A stretch of 64,000 nt of DNA. Origin: Lentisphaera profundi. Its GTDB lineage: Bacteria > Verrucomicrobiota > Lentisphaeria > Lentisphaerales > Lentisphaeraceae. A model generated the notes under the pieces. It was not told the origin of the DNA. It worked only from the letters and a program-made list of their open reading frames with translations, and did not search any database. The stretch lies in NCBI RefSeq assembly GCF_028728065.1, contig NZ_CP117811.1, forward strand, positions 2,480,001-2,544,000, given 5' to 3'. A program made the position numbers and the translations under genes. Below are positions 1-8,324 of the stretch, piece after piece. The stretch's first letter is position 1; every line of letters starts with the position of its first letter.

Positions 1-1195
1 GGGGATAATGCCAAAAAAGATCTCGTTTAGGCATCGGGCGACCTTCGAGTGCCGCTTTTAAACTCACCCCATCTACATGCTGTTCAGGTTTAAGGGCTAA
101 ACCCGCTAAATCGAGGATTGTCGGATAAAAATCGGCTCCCGTGGCGGGAACTCCCACAAATTTCTCTTCGTCTGCCAAGCCAGGTACATGAATGTAGAAA
201 GGTTGGCGAATTCCGCCTTCCCATTGACGGCCTTTACCCCCTCTAAAGGGTAGACAAGCCGTTGCATAAGCATCACCGGATGATACGCCACCATTATCAG
301 ACGTGAAAATCACTACCGTATTTTTAGCTAAGCCAAGTTCTTTAAGTTTATCTAAAACAATACCGACTCCATTGTCCATACTTTCCATCATTCCCGCATA
401 AATAGGATTATCCTGTACTTGGCGAACCGCTTGAGTACGATCAAAAATAAAACGCTGCTTCTCTCCAGTCAAGCCCATTTTCTCAGCCTTTGCCTGATAC
501 TTTTTAAACAAAGTACGACTAGTTTGAATCGGAGCGTGAACCGCGTAAAAAGATAAGTAAGCAAAAAATTTCTCGTCTTTGTTAGCTTCAATAAACTTTG
601 CCGTCTCCATCCCTAAACGTTCACTTAAATTTTCACCCTTCGGCCCATCTTCCAAACTCGCATTTCCATAGGGCGAGAAAAAACCTCCGTCTTTACCATT
701 GCCGTAAGGGCCTCCCTTTTCGTAGCCGCCCTTATTAATATCAAAACCATGATCCTCTGGGTAGGAACCCTTGTTGCCTAGATGCCACTTCCCCGTGAAA
801 AAAGTTTTGTAGCCAGCTTCCTTCAAAGCTTCTGCAATAGTAATATCTTTCGCAGGTAAAGCATGCACATATTCTGCTGGCATCACTTTATTGTTACGCT
901 TCCATTTTAATCCCGATGCTGCGCCAATATATTCTGTGATTCCATGTGTCGCAGGGTACTGACCCAACATAATACTCGCTCGTGAGGGCGAACACACCTG
1001 ACAAGTTGAGTATCCATCCGTAAAGCGTGCCGAGCTCTTGGCTAAAGCATCTAAATTCGGTGTTTCATAAAAAGTACTGCCTTCCACTCCGAGATCTTTG
1101 ATCCCCAAATCATCGGCCAAAATAAAGACAAAATTCATCGGCTTTGCGAACAGCGCAAAATTCATAAGAAAAAGAAGAGATAAAAAATATTTCAC
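1..1195 (-). CDS. Sulfatase (arylsulfatase A-like), 3' end outside window
   Basis: Type I sulfatase that hydrolyses sulfate esters, probably on polysaccharides. About 398 residues are visible and the frame is still open at base 2. The start is GTG at 1193-1195, with AGGAG about 9 bases upstream; an ATG lies 10 codons further in. A hydrophobic signal peptide (KYFLSLLFLMNFALFA) is followed by FVFILADDLG, the metal-binding N-terminal motif. The sequence C-S-P-S-R-A-S about 67 residues in carries the cysteine that is converted to formylglycine. The motif GKWHLG and FTSDNGG further on are also typical of the family. The visible end, LFWHYP, is where these enzymes approach their C-terminal subdomain. 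The substrate cannot be told from sequence. No sulfatase-maturase gene is in the window. Confidence 0.93.
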   Translation of the reverse strand, partial: MKYFLSLLFLMNFALFAKPMNFVFILADDLGIKDLGVEGSTFYETPNLDALAKSSARFTDGYSTCQVCSPSRASIMLGQYPATHGITEYIGAASGLKWKRNNKVMPAEYVHALPAKDITIAEALKEAGYKTFFTGKWHLGNKGSYPEDHGFDINKGGYEKGGPYGNGKDGGFFSPYGNASLEDGPKGENLSERLGMETAKFIEANKDEKFFAYLSFYAVHAPIQTSRTLFKKYQAKAEKMGLTGEKQRFIFDRTQAVRQVQDNPIYAGMMESMDNGVGIVLDKLKELGLAKNTVVIFTSDNGGVSSGDAYATACLPFRGGKGRQWEGGIRQPFYIHVPGLADEEKFVGVPATGADFYPTILDLAGLALKPEQHVDGVSLKAALEGRPMPKRDLFWHYP

Positions 1196-1323
1196 GATAA
1201 GGCTCCTAAAGTTTTTTAAACGTACTCATGATTTGATCTTAAATCTAAACAAGACCTGAGAATATTACTTAATTAAACCATTCGCAGAAAAACCAGGATC
1301 TTGCGTGAAAATATATTTAGAGG

Positions 1324-1728
1324 CTAATCTTCCGGGCCAATCCAAGCAAATGGATTGTAAGCGATCTCCCATAAGTGACCATCTGGATCAGAGAAATAGG
1401 CATGATAACCTCCCCATTCAGCTTTCTGGGGCTCTTTGATTAACTTCGCGCCCGCATTCTTAGCTTCTTCTATTAAGTCATCAACTTCCTGTTCAGAGCT
1501 TACATTATGTGCCATATTGATAGCCGAAAATCCACTACCTTCAGGACTCATGCCGATATCTTTAGCCAAGACTGAACGCACACACAAACCCAACCAGCTT
1601 CCATTTAAATCAAAAAATGCCGCATTGGGCAAAGCTTGGAATAAAGGGAAGCCCAAATCCTTATAAAACTTAACTGAGCGATCTAAATCAGTAACGCCAA
1701 GTGAGACCATGCTGATTCTAGCTTTCAA
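1324..1728 (-). CDS. VOC (glyoxalase/bleomycin resistance-like) family protein
   Basis: A 134-residue single vicinal-oxygen-chelate domain. It starts with the first beta strand (ISMVSLGVTDLDRSVKFYKD) and ends with the usual second half (YHAYFSDPDGHLWEIAYNP), whose Glu is a typical metal ligand position. Length and order match stand-alone glyoxalase-like proteins. Members range from lyases and dioxygenases to resistance proteins, so no substrate is assigned. It starts inside the last codons of the upstream small membrane-protein gene (11-base overlap), so the two are probably cotranscribed and translationally coupled. Confidence 0.88.
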   Translation of the reverse strand: MKARISMVSLGVTDLDRSVKFYKDLGFPLFQALPNAAFFDLNGSWLGLCVRSVLAKDIGMSPEGSGFSAINMAHNVSSEQEVDDLIEEAKNAGAKLIKEPQKAEWGGYHAYFSDPDGHLWEIAYNPFAWIGPED

Positions 1729-1969
1729 TTTTAGCCTCCACTAATACACAATGCTTTTTTAGTTTGCGCAGTTTTAAATAAAGAATTATAGAAACTAAAC
1801 AAAGCACAAAGGTAAATAGAGGCCAAAGAACACAAAAAAACCAGACATTAATCTCGTAATAAGTCATTCCAATGAGATCTCCTGACCAAATTAAGAATTC
1901 CACACAGTCATCAAATATTGTATTAATCCAAGCACTTTCCGAAATCAACTCTTCTCTTTGCATCACCAT
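1718..1969 (-). CDS. Small single-pass membrane protein, unknown
   Basis: An 83-residue protein I do not recognise. One strong hydrophobic segment (about residues 42-68, VWFFCVLWPLFTFVLCLVSI) is followed by a basic stretch (KLRKLKK), so the C-terminus is probably cytoplasmic. It overlaps the start of the VOC gene by 11 bases in the same direction. Upstream (RC of 1970-1985) is GAGTTTGGGAGATGGTG, giving a plausible GGGAG ribosome site before the ATG. Confidence 0.6.
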   Translation of the reverse strand: MVMQREELISESAWINTIFDDCVEFLIWSGDLIGMTYYEINVWFFCVLWPLFTFVLCLVSIILYLKLRKLKKHCVLVEAKIES

Positions 1970-2228
1970 CTCCCAAACTCAATTAATAACTATTCAGTCT
2001 ATAGGCTACTTTTAAGAGATGCAAAAAAATTGTATAGAATTCGAATTTATTTTTGGCGACTTAATTAAGATGATGTGATTTTATCTCTTCGCTATCCACC
2101 TTCAAAACTTAATCACGTCACAAATGGCCAATACATTAAAAATAGGTGAAGTTTGAAAAATATATATTGACTTTTAGGCACTTGTGTTAATTAGTAGTGC
2201 TCTAAATTTTTAAAAGTATGGGGATCAT

Positions 2229-2675
2229 ATGAAAACTTTTTTTGAACTCACTAAATTCATCATCACCAGTAGTCTGTTTTATATGGCTTATTGCCTCTTG
2301 TATTTAAATTTCTGTGACAGTGATTTGCCAAAGGATTTCCTTACTTATTCTCAAGAAGTGGGTTCATTCTACAATGCTATTTACCTTGTAGAAATATCAA
2401 AGATGGTCATCCTTCCCGCACTCATGCTCACGGCTTTGAGTGCTTTAATCAGCCAAAAAATAGTCTCTGAGAAAACTTTGCAGCTCGCCATCAGCTTGGC
2501 TTTTGCTGCTTTTATTCCCAATATCAGCGATTTAAAGGTACAAGTATTTCTTTCTTCAATTTTCTTTTGTAGCATGGCTATCGTGCCACAAATTCATCTT
2601 TCTATATTTCAGCTGAAAAATAGAAAAAAGAAAAGCGCTGTTCCACTTTACGTCTCACAAGAGACCGTGGCCTAA
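2229..2675 (+). CDS. Unknown membrane protein, three to four predicted helices
   Basis: A 148-residue protein with hydrophobic segments near residues 8-28, 55-75, 85-105 and 108-128 and a basic tail (QLKNRKKKS). I do not recognise a family. GGGGATC just ahead of the ATG gives a GGGGA ribosome site. A TTGACT at 2167-2172 could be a -35 box but no convincing -10 follows, so no promoter is called. It is monocistronic and converges on the leftward recQ gene. Confidence 0.6.
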   Translation: MKTFFELTKFIITSSLFYMAYCLLYLNFCDSDLPKDFLTYSQEVGSFYNAIYLVEISKMVILPALMLTALSALISQKIVSEKTLQLAISLAFAAFIPNISDLKVQVFLSSIFFCSMAIVPQIHLSIFQLKNRKKKSAVPLYVSQETVA

Positions 2676-2680
2676 TTAAA

Positions 2681-2854
2681 CTAGACTCCTAGTTCGCGAA
2701 CCAAGTCTCGTATACTCTGATAGGGTAAACTTTCACAAGAAGCAAAGCCCGGAAGCGATTGAATCTTATTGCGGCTAAACGCCGGCACTTTGATCCCCGC
2801 TAAAAAACGACAGAATAATTCAGAACTAAATTTTGCTTGCGCGGTGGCCGGCTA
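2681..2854 (-). pseudogene. In-frame continuation of recQ beyond an amber codon
   Basis: Reading recQ through the TAG at 2852-2854 gives 56 further sense codons before the next stop (TAG, 2681-2683), beginning PATAQAKFSSELFCRFLAGI and ending IRDLVRELGV. I checked this codon by codon. The stretch has the look of the small C-terminal helical segment of many bacterial RecQ-like proteins (F-L-x-G-I, then a Pro-rich basic turn and a hydrophobic helix); that match is from memory. Full length would be 645 codons. A nonsense mutation, readthrough or a sequencing error would all give this pattern. Confidence 0.75.
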
Positions 2855-4618
2855 CTTCTGTTGTAGCTGAGGTAAAAACTCTTTTAAGTCCTCTAGACTT
2901 GGCGAAGAAACTTTTTGCGAATAGCGCAATTTGGCAATCTCCCCTCGACAAACACTGCAATGACCACAATTAGAAGTCACTTGTGCATCATCAAAGTGTT
3001 GGGCTAAAGCCTTGCTTAGACAGGCTTCCCCTTCAAAAAATTTGACTAAATTCGCAATTCTCTGAATTTCACTCTTTTCCTTACTCAAAAAATATTCGGA
3101 TAAGTCACTTGCCAAGTGAGCCTCGGAGGCGCGAGCTACATTTACTTGATAAACATCCGTGATTTTTTTACTTTCTAAATTAATCCACGCATTCTCATGT
3201 AAATACTCCAAAGCCGTAACTGCACGTCCACGTTCGGCACCATAGGCTTGTTTGAGCTGCTTAAAGTTGGGTTCGCACCAAATTCGTTTCTTTGAACCGG
3301 TCTGAAAAACCGCTTGTAAAAAGCTTTTTCTTTCTCCCTGAAATCGGGCTAAAATATCGGCTTCATTGACAAGAAATTTATAACGTAAGTCGGCATAGTA
3401 AGAGAATTTCGCTTGAATCACTCCCTGCATTTCTAAATGAACCAAGAGAGTCTTTAAAGGCAATTGACGAATATTGCTACTACTGGAGAGAGTATTGATC
3501 TGCATCTCCCATTGATCGCCATGAGTCTCGGCTTGAATGATCTGAATTACTTTTTCAATCCCAGTCAATTCTGGTGTATCACCGTACACAAAATTCTCCA
3601 CCGTATTAAGCCCATCTAAATTCGCTAAAGTAATGCATTTAGAAGCTTGGCCATCACGCCCTGCACGGCCAATTTCCTGACTATAGTTTTCGATTGACTT
3701 GGGTAAATCATAATGGATCACATAGCGAATATTAGCTTTGTCGACACCCATACCAAAGGCTATGGTAGCGACCACTGTTTGATCTTCACTCTGCATAAAT
3801 TGATCTTGAATTCTCAATCGTGCCTCAGTCGGTAAACCTGCGTGATACGATACTGCATTGATTCCTTGCTCACGTAAGTACTGTCCCACTTCATTAGCTG
3901 TATGCTGTAGGGTAACGTAGACAATTCCCGCTCCAGAATTTCCTTGGACACTCTCTAATAAGCGCGCCAACTTATGGCTCTGTGATGTAGGTACTACCGC
4001 TAAATCTAAGTTCGACCGATAAAAACCTGTCTGCACCATGTGATTTTGAGCAATAGCGAATTTTTTGCACATATCTTCTTTCACCTTACGAGTAGCTGTT
4101 GCCGTGAGCAACAGCACCATCGGGATATTTAATTCTTTTTGATAGGCAGGTAATTTGAGATAATCTGGACGAAAATTATGTCCCCATTCAGATATACAGT
4201 GAGCTTCATCTACCACTAATAAAGAGAGTTCTATTGATTCGATGAAACTACGAAAACGTTCATTTTTAAAGCGTTCGACTGATACCATGAGAATTTTAAT
4301 TTCACCACGACGTATTCCATCAATCGTTTGGCGTTGAGCCTCAAAGCCCTGTGTAGAATCTATACTCGCCGCTGCAATTCCTTTTGAATGGAGAAAATCA
4401 ACCTGATCTTTGATCAATGCTAGCAAGGGTGAAACGACTAAAGTCAATTTGGGTAAATGTAAGGCCGCCAGTTGATAACATAGTGATTTGCCTGAACCCG
4501 TGGGGAAAATAGCTAAGCTACTTTGACCTTGGAGTAATTGCTGAATCGTTTGTTCTTGCCCTTCTCGAAAACTTTCGAAGCCAAAAATTTCTCTCAATGA
4601 CGTTTTTAGATCACTCAT
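2852..4618 (-). CDS. recQ: RecQ-family ATP-dependent DNA helicase, ending at an in-frame amber codon
   Basis: A 3'-5' superfamily 2 helicase for recombination and fork repair, 588 residues to the TAG at 2852-2854. Visible in order: Walker A (FPTGSGKSLCYQ), DEAH box (VVDEAHCISEWGHNFRPDY), TATA motif (LLLTATAT), helicase C domain with FGMGVDKANIRYVIHYDLP and the arginine-finger motif QEIGRAGRDG. The RecQ zinc-binding cysteines follow near the C-terminus (ACLSKAL... NCGHCSVCRGE). Translation continues in the same frame for 56 codons past the stop (next entry), so the gene appears to be prematurely terminated. The helicase core is intact, so activity may remain. It overlaps the 3' end of mutY by 8 bases, which points to coupled expression in a repair operon. 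Confidence 0.93.
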   Translation of the reverse strand: MSDLKTSLREIFGFESFREGQEQTIQQLLQGQSSLAIFPTGSGKSLCYQLAALHLPKLTLVVSPLLALIKDQVDFLHSKGIAAASIDSTQGFEAQRQTIDGIRRGEIKILMVSVERFKNERFRSFIESIELSLLVVDEAHCISEWGHNFRPDYLKLPAYQKELNIPMVLLLTATATRKVKEDMCKKFAIAQNHMVQTGFYRSNLDLAVVPTSQSHKLARLLESVQGNSGAGIVYVTLQHTANEVGQYLREQGINAVSYHAGLPTEARLRIQDQFMQSEDQTVVATIAFGMGVDKANIRYVIHYDLPKSIENYSQEIGRAGRDGQASKCITLANLDGLNTVENFVYGDTPELTGIEKVIQIIQAETHGDQWEMQINTLSSSSNIRQLPLKTLLVHLEMQGVIQAKFSYYADLRYKFLVNEADILARFQGERKSFLQAVFQTGSKKRIWCEPNFKQLKQAYGAERGRAVTALEYLHENAWINLESKKITDVYQVNVARASEAHLASDLSEYFLSKEKSEIQRIANLVKFFEGEACLSKALAQHFDDAQVTSNCGHCSVCRGEIAKLRYSQKVSSPSLEDLKEFLPQLQQK

Positions 4619-5675
4619 TATTTAAGTTCCTTAGAATTTTTTCGCTGGCCGTGGAAATGTGTTCCTGAGGTTCTGGCCATTTTAAAAAAGTAAATTCGCG
4701 ATCGGTCAGAACTCCAAGGTCCCGAAAATCTAACTCATCCATTTCTAACCAATGATTGCGAATGCGGTAACGGGTTATTGCTGTGGTAATTTGTTCCGAG
4801 GAATAATCTGCGAGCTTTGCAAAGGGATATTGTTTAAAATCTTTATCTTCTGAGGAAATTACTATTGTCGGAAGCTCCCATTGATCCCTCAGCCATTCAC
4901 CCTTATTCTTTTTATAAAAGAGTAGTTCGCCAGATTTATTTCTAATTAAAACTCGCACCAACTTAAGTTCAGAAATGATAACTTTCTTTTTTTCTTTTTT
5001 GTGGGGGATTTCCTCTACGCATTGCTCGTGAAAGGCTTTACAGGAAGATTGTAAGCTACATTCAGTACATTTGGGATTGCGGGGTTTACAAATTGATCGT
5101 CCCAAGTCCATCAAGGCCTCATTAAATTTGCGAGGGCCACAAGATTCTATGATTTTAGCAAAGAGTTTATTATGCATAAGTGACTGCACTGCTTTTTGGA
5201 GCTTCGGCCCCTGCTCTTCTCTAATTAAAAAATAACGGCTCAATACCCTCTGTAAATTCCCATCTACTGCTAAGGCCAATTCATTTCTACCAATAGCTGT
5301 CAAAGCGGCTGCCGTATAAGGCCCGACTCCAGGGATCTCCTGTAATTTTTCTTCTCCCTCCGGAAAATCACTTCCTGACTGATGAATCATTTTCACGGCT
5401 TTGTAGAGGTTCTGTGCACGGCGATAATAACCCAAACCCTTCCATGCTAAAGCTAAATCCGCCTCGTCTGCTTCTGCGAGTGATTCTAATGTCGGAAACT
5501 GTACAAAAAAACTTTCATAACGGGGTAACACAGTTCCAACTGTCGTCTGCTGTAACATCACTTCCGAAACAAGTACGCGATATAAATCACGCTCATCGGT
5601 TCGCCAAGGCAAACCTGCATAATTAGCTAAGGACCACTTGATCAATTCTATAAAATCTTGTTGCATATTTTCCAA
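4611..5675 (-). CDS. mutY: A/G-specific adenine DNA glycosylase
   Basis: Removes adenine paired with 8-oxoguanine. 354 residues from TTG at 5675, or 351 from the ATG at 5666; no strong ribosome site decides between them. Seen: the MutY N-terminal LPWR, the catalytic-Glu region SEVMLQQTTV, GLGYYRRAQNLY, the helix-hairpin-helix EIPGVGPYTAAAL, and the catalytic Asp in VDGNLQRVLSRY. The iron-sulfur loop has the spacing C-x6-C-x2-C-x5-C (CKPRNPKCTECSLQSSC). The C-terminal third is the NUDIX-like 8-oxoG recognition domain. The frame stays open without a start codon for about 22 codons upstream of the TTG. The downstream recQ overlaps by 8 bases. Confidence 0.95.
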   Translation of the reverse strand: MENMQQDFIELIKWSLANYAGLPWRTDERDLYRVLVSEVMLQQTTVGTVLPRYESFFVQFPTLESLAEADEADLALAWKGLGYYRRAQNLYKAVKMIHQSGSDFPEGEEKLQEIPGVGPYTAAALTAIGRNELALAVDGNLQRVLSRYFLIREEQGPKLQKAVQSLMHNKLFAKIIESCGPRKFNEALMDLGRSICKPRNPKCTECSLQSSCKAFHEQCVEEIPHKKEKKKVIISELKLVRVLIRNKSGELLFYKKNKGEWLRDQWELPTIVISSEDKDFKQYPFAKLADYSSEQITTAITRYRIRNHWLEMDELDFRDLGVLTDREFTFLKWPEPQEHISTASEKILRNLNNE

Positions 5676-5818
5676 AGTTAAGTGTTGTAGGACTAGGCGT
5701 TGCTCGCGCCACGCATCTTGATATAAGTCAGTCTAACTCTCCTTTGAGTCGCTTCAACGAAGTTCATTTGTAAAAACCTCTCTTAGGATCATAATTTATC
5801 TAAACGAAGGAAGCACTC

Positions 5819-6469
5819 ATGATAAACATGGATTTTAGCCAAGCCTGCTGCATTCATAGCCATAATCAAGAATGGTTACAGAGCCCTCTGGCTGGTGTAT
5901 GGCGGAAGCCACTCGAACGAGAAGCTGCGGAACACGGTCACGTTACGAGCATAGTGAAATACGAAGCTAATTCTTATTTCAAGGCACATTCACACCCACT
6001 CGGTGAAGAAATCTTTGTACTTGAAGGTACTTTTTCGGATGAGACTGGCGACTTTGGTCCAGGAACATATATCCGTAATCCTCCGGGAAGTCAGCATAAA
6101 CCCTTCAGTAAAGATGGCTGTATTATTTACGTTAAACTCAATCAATTTGGCGAAGATGATTTAGAATCCAAACGCATCAATACATTAGAAGCAAGCTGGA
6201 GAGAAGGTATTGGCCAACTTGAAGTTATGCCCCTTCATCAATTCAATAATGAAAGCATCACCCTCGTCAAATGGCCTGCAGGTGAAATTTTTCAGCCTCA
6301 TCACCATACGGGAGGAGAAGAAATATTTGTCATCAGTGGTGAATTCATCGATGAACACGGTAGCTACCCCCAATATACTTGGTTGCGTAGTCCGCATAAT
6401 AGCCATCATTTTCCGCGCGTCGAAAAAGAAACAATCATTCTAGTTAAAACTGGTCATCTTCCTCAATAA
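5819..6469 (+). CDS. Double-cupin protein, ChrR-like
   Basis: 216 residues with two tandem cupin folds of the kind seen in ChrR C-terminal domains. The first has H-S-H-P-L-G-E-E-I-F-V-L-E-G then G-x-Y-I-R-N-P-P-G-S-Q-H. The second has H-H-H-T-G-G-E-E-I-F-V-I-S-G then W-L-R-S-P-H-N-S-H-H. Each retains the His-His-Glu...His metal ligands. There is no zinc-binding anti-sigma N-terminus, so it is a stand-alone cupin and not an anti-sigma factor. The ribosome site GAAGGAAG precedes the ATG. It stands alone between leftward genes. The ligand is unknown. Confidence 0.85.
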   Translation: MINMDFSQACCIHSHNQEWLQSPLAGVWRKPLEREAAEHGHVTSIVKYEANSYFKAHSHPLGEEIFVLEGTFSDETGDFGPGTYIRNPPGSQHKPFSKDGCIIYVKLNQFGEDDLESKRINTLEASWREGIGQLEVMPLHQFNNESITLVKWPAGEIFQPHHHTGGEEIFVISGEFIDEHGSYPQYTWLRSPHNSHHFPRVEKETIILVKTGHLPQ

Positions 6470-6505
6470 GTTTGCGACTTTAGCAAGATTTCAAAGCTAA
6501 TGAAA

Positions 6506-7324
6506 TTAAAAAACATCTCCGAAAGACAAGCCGAGCATAAAAGTCAATGCAAAGAAGCAGGGATAAAAATATTTAATCCGCGGATCAAAGTCTTGGAGCT
6601 GCGCATGGGCATAAGCTAAACAGCACATAACTAAAGAAAAACCCGTCACTGTGGCCACAGAATAGGTCGTAATCATAAAAATCATCAGTATCGCGTGAGC
6701 CCAGATCGCTTTTTTATTCCAAGTAAAAAGAAAGGCAATTAAAGCCTCAATGAAAATTGTCCAATAGGTTAAAAATAGCGCCAGGGCATTCACTTCTTTA
6801 AGGCCTTGCAGGATTATTTCACTTTGTAAAGATCTACTCATGACTTTCATATTAGCCGCATTGACTTCCAAAATGGATTTATCGAGATCTGTAAATAAAG
6901 TCGTAAACAATTGAAAGCGCCCATCAGTCAAAAGCGTAAAACGAAAAAAATCACCATTCAAATACTCGGGGTGAAGAACTTTTGCTAATACCGCAAAAGC
7001 CATGCAGCCTAAGATTAAATAACGCGCAGACTTTCCACAAAACTCTCTAAACAAGGCTTTATTGCCCTTTGTCGATAGCAGCGCTAAGTAAATGGTGAAA
7101 AACCAATAGGCAATTAAATACTTATGATTATCGGTACTTCCCCAATGATAAAAAATTGCAAATACTTGAAGAGAAGTCAATGCTAGCCAGAAGTCATGGT
7201 GTTTACCAAATTTCGGGAAAAATAAAGCTAATAAAACTAAACAATGAAAAGCCGCTGCGACATGCCCTTTCGGAGCGGCCGCTAGCAAGGCGAGTAAAAG
7301 CGACATACGGAGTAACATGGTCAT
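6506..7324 (-). CDS. Polytopic membrane protein, unknown (HTTM/DoxX-like appearance)
   Basis: 272 residues, mostly hydrophobic, with about seven or eight predicted helices and short loops. One longer loop around residues 115-165 (HPEYLNGDFFRFTLLTDGRF... NMKVMSRSLQ) probably faces outward. I recognise no catalytic motif. It starts in the stop of the upstream gene (ATGA overlap at 7321-7324), so the two are translationally coupled. The companion carries a soluble domain on one transmembrane anchor, and the pair probably act together. It is the last gene of a four-gene leftward cluster that begins with two tiny lipoproteins. Confidence 0.65.
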   Translation of the reverse strand: MTMLLRMSLLLALLAAAPKGHVAAAFHCLVLLALFFPKFGKHHDFWLALTSLQVFAIFYHWGSTDNHKYLIAYWFFTIYLALLSTKGNKALFREFCGKSARYLILGCMAFAVLAKVLHPEYLNGDFFRFTLLTDGRFQLFTTLFTDLDKSILEVNAANMKVMSRSLQSEIILQGLKEVNALALFLTYWTIFIEALIAFLFTWNKKAIWAHAILMIFMITTYSVATVTGFSLVMCCLAYAHAQLQDFDPRIKYFYPCFFALTFMLGLSFGDVF

Positions 7325-7791
7325 TCCACATCCCGTTTATGTGAAAGTACTTCCTTTACACTTATTGTTCCTTTTGCATAAATAAGCTCAGCAAGATTAA
7401 TTTCTATCGCTGTCGCACTTTTCCCTAATGGGTTACTTCTAACATAATCATCACTATCGCCATAACGATGTTTCCATTTTAATAAAAGAAGCTCATCAGT
7501 AAACTCAATTAATTTACTTTCTTTCGGGAAAGCTCTTAATTGATCATAAGATCGAATTTTAGAGAATTGCTTTGATGACACTAATTTTGTTTGACCATCA
7601 GCAAAACTGATTTTTACGACGATGCACCTCATACCTGGATTTTTGAGACTCGAAAACATCCCAAAACCGCCCCCTTTCCAAGGGCTTAAGACATCAAAAT
7701 TACTCATTGCCAATTGAACTAAGGCAACTAAAACTAAACTTAAAATGGGCAATATAACAAGAGGGGGTAGCTTACTCTTCTTCGCGGTCAT
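7321..7791 (-). CDS. Single-anchor membrane protein with an extracytoplasmic domain, unknown
   Basis: 156 residues from the ATG at 7791; an in-frame TTG at 7806 would add five. After a basic N-terminus there is one membrane helix (PLVILPILSLVLVALVQLAM). It is followed by the distinctive stretch SPWKGGGFGMFSSL and a mixed alpha/beta domain. I have a memory of similar W-x-G-G-G-F-G-M-F stretches next to polytopic membrane proteins but cannot name a family. The 5' end overlaps the tiny lipoprotein gene at 7772-7918, and the 3' end overlaps the polytopic membrane gene by 4 bases. Confidence 0.65.
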   Translation of the reverse strand: MTAKKSKLPPLVILPILSLVLVALVQLAMSNFDVLSPWKGGGFGMFSSLKNPGMRCIVVKISFADGQTKLVSSKQFSKIRSYDQLRAFPKESKLIEFTDELLLLKWKHRYGDSDDYVRSNPLGKSATAIEINLAELIYAKGTISVKEVLSHKRDVE

Positions 7792-7918
7792 TTTCGTATT
7801 CTTCAATTTCTGAATCTACTTCTTCCTCTTCATAAGAAGACCAATCACAAGAGGCTGTACTCACAAATAAAAATGCTAATAAAATTATTAAAAAGGGTCG
7901 TATCAATACTCTTTTCAT
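7772..7918 (-). CDS. Tiny acidic lipoprotein (48 residues), copy 2 of a tandem pair
   Basis: A complete 48-codon frame, ATG at 7916-7918 to TAA at 7772-7774, with a good ribosome site (TTGGAGAG) 5 bases upstream. The sequence is a signal peptide (RPFLIILLAFLFVSTASC) ending in a lipobox-like T-A-S-C, then a mature part of only about 25 residues, half of them Glu or Asp. The gene 128 bases upstream (8046-8189) encodes a clear relative: I-R-P-F, a hydrophobic core, S-x-C, then an acidic tail ending in E-E. Its 3' end overlaps the start of the single-anchor membrane protein. Confidence 0.7.
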   Translation of the reverse strand: MKRVLIRPFLIILLAFLFVSTASCDWSSYEEEEVDSEIEEYENDREEE

Positions 7919-8045
7919 TTTACTCTCCAATTAATTTAAGCATAAACCTATAGGCCTATTGGCGATTAATCTATTATTTAAATATTAATAATCAGTTACT
8001 TACGTAACTTTATCCTGACTAAAAAAAATAGCTCACAAAAGTATT

Positions 8046-8189
8046 TTACTCTTCTGCAAATTTCTCATATTCTTCGTCTTCATGCTTTTCTTCATGTTCA
8101 TGAGTCGTATAGACACTACATGAGCTAGACGTTGTATGTGCAATAACAAAACTCAAACAAATTATTATAAAGGGCCTAATAAATACCAT
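8046..8189 (-). CDS. Tiny acidic His-rich lipoprotein (47 residues), copy 1 of a tandem pair
   Basis: A complete 47-codon frame from ATG at 8187-8189 (an adjacent GTG could also start it; GGAAG lies upstream) to TAA at 8046-8048. It starts IRPFIIICLSFVIAHTTSSS and then Cys, like a signal peptide with lipobox-like S-S-S-C. A tail of 23 residues is rich in His, Glu and Asp (THEHEEKHEDEEYEKFAEE) and could bind metal. It is paralogous to the gene at 7772-7918. It is divergent from the histidine kinase gene, so the 135 bases between them must hold both promoters. Confidence 0.65.
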   Translation of the reverse strand: MVFIRPFIIICLSFVIAHTTSSSCSVYTTHEHEEKHEDEEYEKFAEE

Positions 8190-8324
8190 CACGATGAAAG
8201 TGCTTCCAAATTAATTGTTTTGAAAAGTATAATTCTACGATTTTGTAATGCAAGAGCACAAAGATTTTTTGGGTATTTACAATAAAATGTGCTAAAGTAC
8301 AAAAAATAATTTTGTGGGTACATA

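Noticed and set aside
2167-2195. A promoter ahead of the unknown membrane protein
   Set aside because: TTGACT is good, but no acceptable -10 box lies at 16-18 bases.
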